DNA of 64,000 bases from JBFHFS01 sp041583495 (lineage in GTDB: Bacteria; Bacteroidota; Bacteroidia; Bacteroidales; Marinilabiliaceae), in assembly GCA_041583495.1 (NCBI GenBank), contig JBFHFS010000021.1, positions 1 to 64,000 of the forward strand, read 5' to 3'. Shown here in pieces: positions 62,857 through 64,000 of this stretch (position 1 is the stretch's first letter; the number at the start of each line of letters is the position of its first letter). A program made the position numbers and the translations under genes. The notes under the pieces are model-generated. The model did not search any database. It was given only the letters and a program-made list of their open reading frames with translations, and had not been told where the DNA came from.

Positions 62857-63008
62857 TGTACGTAAATTGGATAAACACTTATTTATTTAGGGCAATATTA
62901 CAAATAACCATCTAAATACAGCAATATATTAGGTTGTTTAAACTCAAAAACCAATAAACATACAACAATTTCCAATTTTGATGCAACTTCATGCTCAAAT
63001 CACTGCTT

Positions 63009-63016
63009 TAACTTTG
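63009..63016 (+). promoter_or_regulatory. candidate -7 box of the monooxygenase-nitroreductase unit
   Basis: TAACTTTG fits TAnnTTTG and would start transcription about 43 bases before the ATG at 63066. No TTG occurs at the standard -33 spacing, as often happens when an activator is needed. Confidence 0.3.
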
Positions 63017-63065
63017 TAGGGTTGATTTTTAGAACTATTTAAAACACCATTTCCATTTATAAAGT

Positions 63066-63362
63066 ATGAAAAATCAAAGGCTTACAATTGTAGCGAGAAT
63101 TTTGACCAAGCCAGACAAAAGAGAATTGGTACAATCAGAATTATTAAAACTAATCGACCCTTCCAGAGCCGAGAAAGGATGCGTCCAATACGACCTTCAT
63201 CAGGATAATGAAAATGAGAATCTTTTCTTGTTTTTCGAGAACTGGGAAAATAAGGAAGTATGGCAGAATCATATGAACAATAAACACCTGGCCGATTATA
63301 AAAAAGCAACGGATGGGGCAGTTGAGGAATTTGAAGTTCACCAGATGACTCACATTGCATAA
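63066..63362 (+). CDS. ABM-domain (quinol monooxygenase-like) protein
   Basis: A 98-aa single-domain protein of the antibiotic biosynthesis monooxygenase fold: LTIVARILTKPDKRELVQSE, then SRAEKGCVQYDLHQDNENEN, FLFFENWENKEVWQNHMNN and HLADYKKAT. The order and spacing match YgiN-like quinol monooxygenases, which act on quinols and aromatic compounds, although many members are uncharacterised. It precedes a nitroreductase gene by 25 bases on the same strand. Confidence 0.85.
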   Translation: MKNQRLTIVARILTKPDKRELVQSELLKLIDPSRAEKGCVQYDLHQDNENENLFLFFENWENKEVWQNHMNNKHLADYKKATDGAVEEFEVHQMTHIA

Positions 63363-63387
63363 TTATTAACCTTCAAAAACAATTACC

Positions 63388-64000
63388 ATGAACATTATAG
63401 ACACAGCCAATTGGCGTTATTCAACAAAAGAATTCGACCCGACAAAGAAAATATCTGACGAAGATTTTTCCAAAGTAAAAACTTTGTTGCGCATGAGTCC
63501 CTCGAGTACGAACATTCAACCCTGGCATTTTGTTATTGCTGATAATGAAACAGGTAAAAAGAGAATCGCCAAAGGCACACAAGGTTTTTATCAGTTTAAT
63601 GAGCAAAAAGTATTGGATGCTTCCCATGTAGTGGTTTTCTGCGCCCGTACCAATGCTGATGAAGAATATATGCATCATTTACTGGAAGTGGAAGACAAAG
63701 AAGGTCGTTTTCCGAATGAGGAAATAAAACAAATGGTGTTTGGTGCCAGAAATGTATTTGCCCACATGCATCGCTTCGATTTAAAAGATTTGCAGCACTG
63801 GATGGAGAAACAGGTATATATGAATATGGGAAACCTTTTACTTGGGGTTGCCACTTTAGGCATTGACGCCCTGCCTATGGAAGGCCTTGACATGAAACTA
63901 ATTGATGAAGAGTTTGGTTTGAGAGCTAAAGGATTTACAGCCGTTGGGGTGGTATCGCTTGGTTACCGGAAAGAAAGTGATTTTAATACACCTGACAAAA
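63388..64000 (+). CDS. nfsB: NfsB-like oxygen-insensitive NAD(P)H nitroreductase, 3' end cut off by the window
   Basis: Translation from the ATG at 63388 gives NIIDTANWRYSTKEFDPTKK, LLRMSPSSTNIQPWHFVIAD, LDASHVVVFCARTNADE, VYMNMGNLLLGVATLGIDAL and GLRAKGFTAVGVVSLGYR, which follow E. coli NfsB almost block for block. The frame is open for 204 codons to the window edge; NfsB has 217, so only about the last 10-15 residues are missing. NfsB is an FMN homodimer that reduces nitroaromatics, quinones and dihydropteridines. It forms a unit with the preceding ABM gene. Confidence 0.93.
   Translation, partial: MNIIDTANWRYSTKEFDPTKKISDEDFSKVKTLLRMSPSSTNIQPWHFVIADNETGKKRIAKGTQGFYQFNEQKVLDASHVVVFCARTNADEEYMHHLLEVEDKEGRFPNEEIKQMVFGARNVFAHMHRFDLKDLQHWMEKQVYMNMGNLLLGVATLGIDALPMEGLDMKLIDEEFGLRAKGFTAVGVVSLGYRKESDFNTPDK

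Noticed and set aside
1..64000. CRISPR array, prophage, toxin-antitoxin or restriction system
   Set aside because: No regularly spaced short repeats, cas genes, phage structural genes or restriction-modification motifs were seen.
1..64000. tRNA or rRNA genes
   Set aside because: No cloverleaf with a GTTCRANNC-type T-loop and no rRNA-like segment was recognised in the gaps I read.

Overview
The window looks like a chromosomal segment of a Bacteroidota bacterium, most likely a Marinilabiliales/Bacteroidales-type marine or sediment organism (inference). The evidence is three proteins with type IX secretion (T9SS) C-terminal sorting domains, a PorV-like beta-barrel, lipoproteins with Bacteroidota-style lipoboxes, promoters of the TTG-N19-TAnnTTTG type, almost no Shine-Dalgarno signals, a PG0541-family protein closing an RND operon, and a sulfatase/fucosidase pair. 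No rRNA, tRNA or CRISPR array was seen.

1-12.3 kb: after a 160-bp tandem repeat comes an efflux operon: TolC channel, lipoprotein adaptor and two RND permeases overlapping by ATGA. The second permease is fused in frame to extra membrane helices and a complete ABC ATPase domain (1573 aa). An ABC-2-type permease follows, separated from the fusion by an IS200/REP-type transposase gene. 12.4-28.3 kb: mostly ordinary genes: a dicarboxylate/amino-acid symporter, a GreA/GreB-family factor, a DUF202 protein, a T9SS subtilase coupled to a PorV-like protein, a nucleoside-sugar-epimerase-like protein, a LVIVD lipoprotein, purB, an MsbA-like exporter and a LutA-like Fe-S protein. 28.6-36.7 kb: an A/T-rich GH2 glycosidase, a dead transposase, msrB, and an etfB-etfA-acyl-CoA dehydrogenase operon with a good promoter and terminator.

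37.2-44.1 kb: a second RND operon (TetR regulator, TolC, adaptor, permease, PG0541-family protein), with a promoter and overlapping palindromic operator visible in front of the regulator. 44.3-56.6 kb: surface and polysaccharide functions: a CBM9-like protein, a sulfatase/GH29 fucosidase lipoprotein pair, two T9SS cargo proteins followed by a LytS/LytTR two-component system, and an 1177-aa protein joining two parallel beta-helix regions, a metallo-beta-lactamase-fold hydrolase and two EF-hands. 57-64 kb: small accessory genes, many in redox or detoxification families (SDR, aldo/keto reductase, AraC regulator, ABM monooxygenase, NfsB-like nitroreductase cut by the window edge).

The main candidate for something undescribed is the RND-ABC fusion with its ABC-2 partner. 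It would couple a proton-driven efflux permease and an ATP-driven transporter in one polypeptide, and the ABC domain itself appears to be split by inserted membrane helices.
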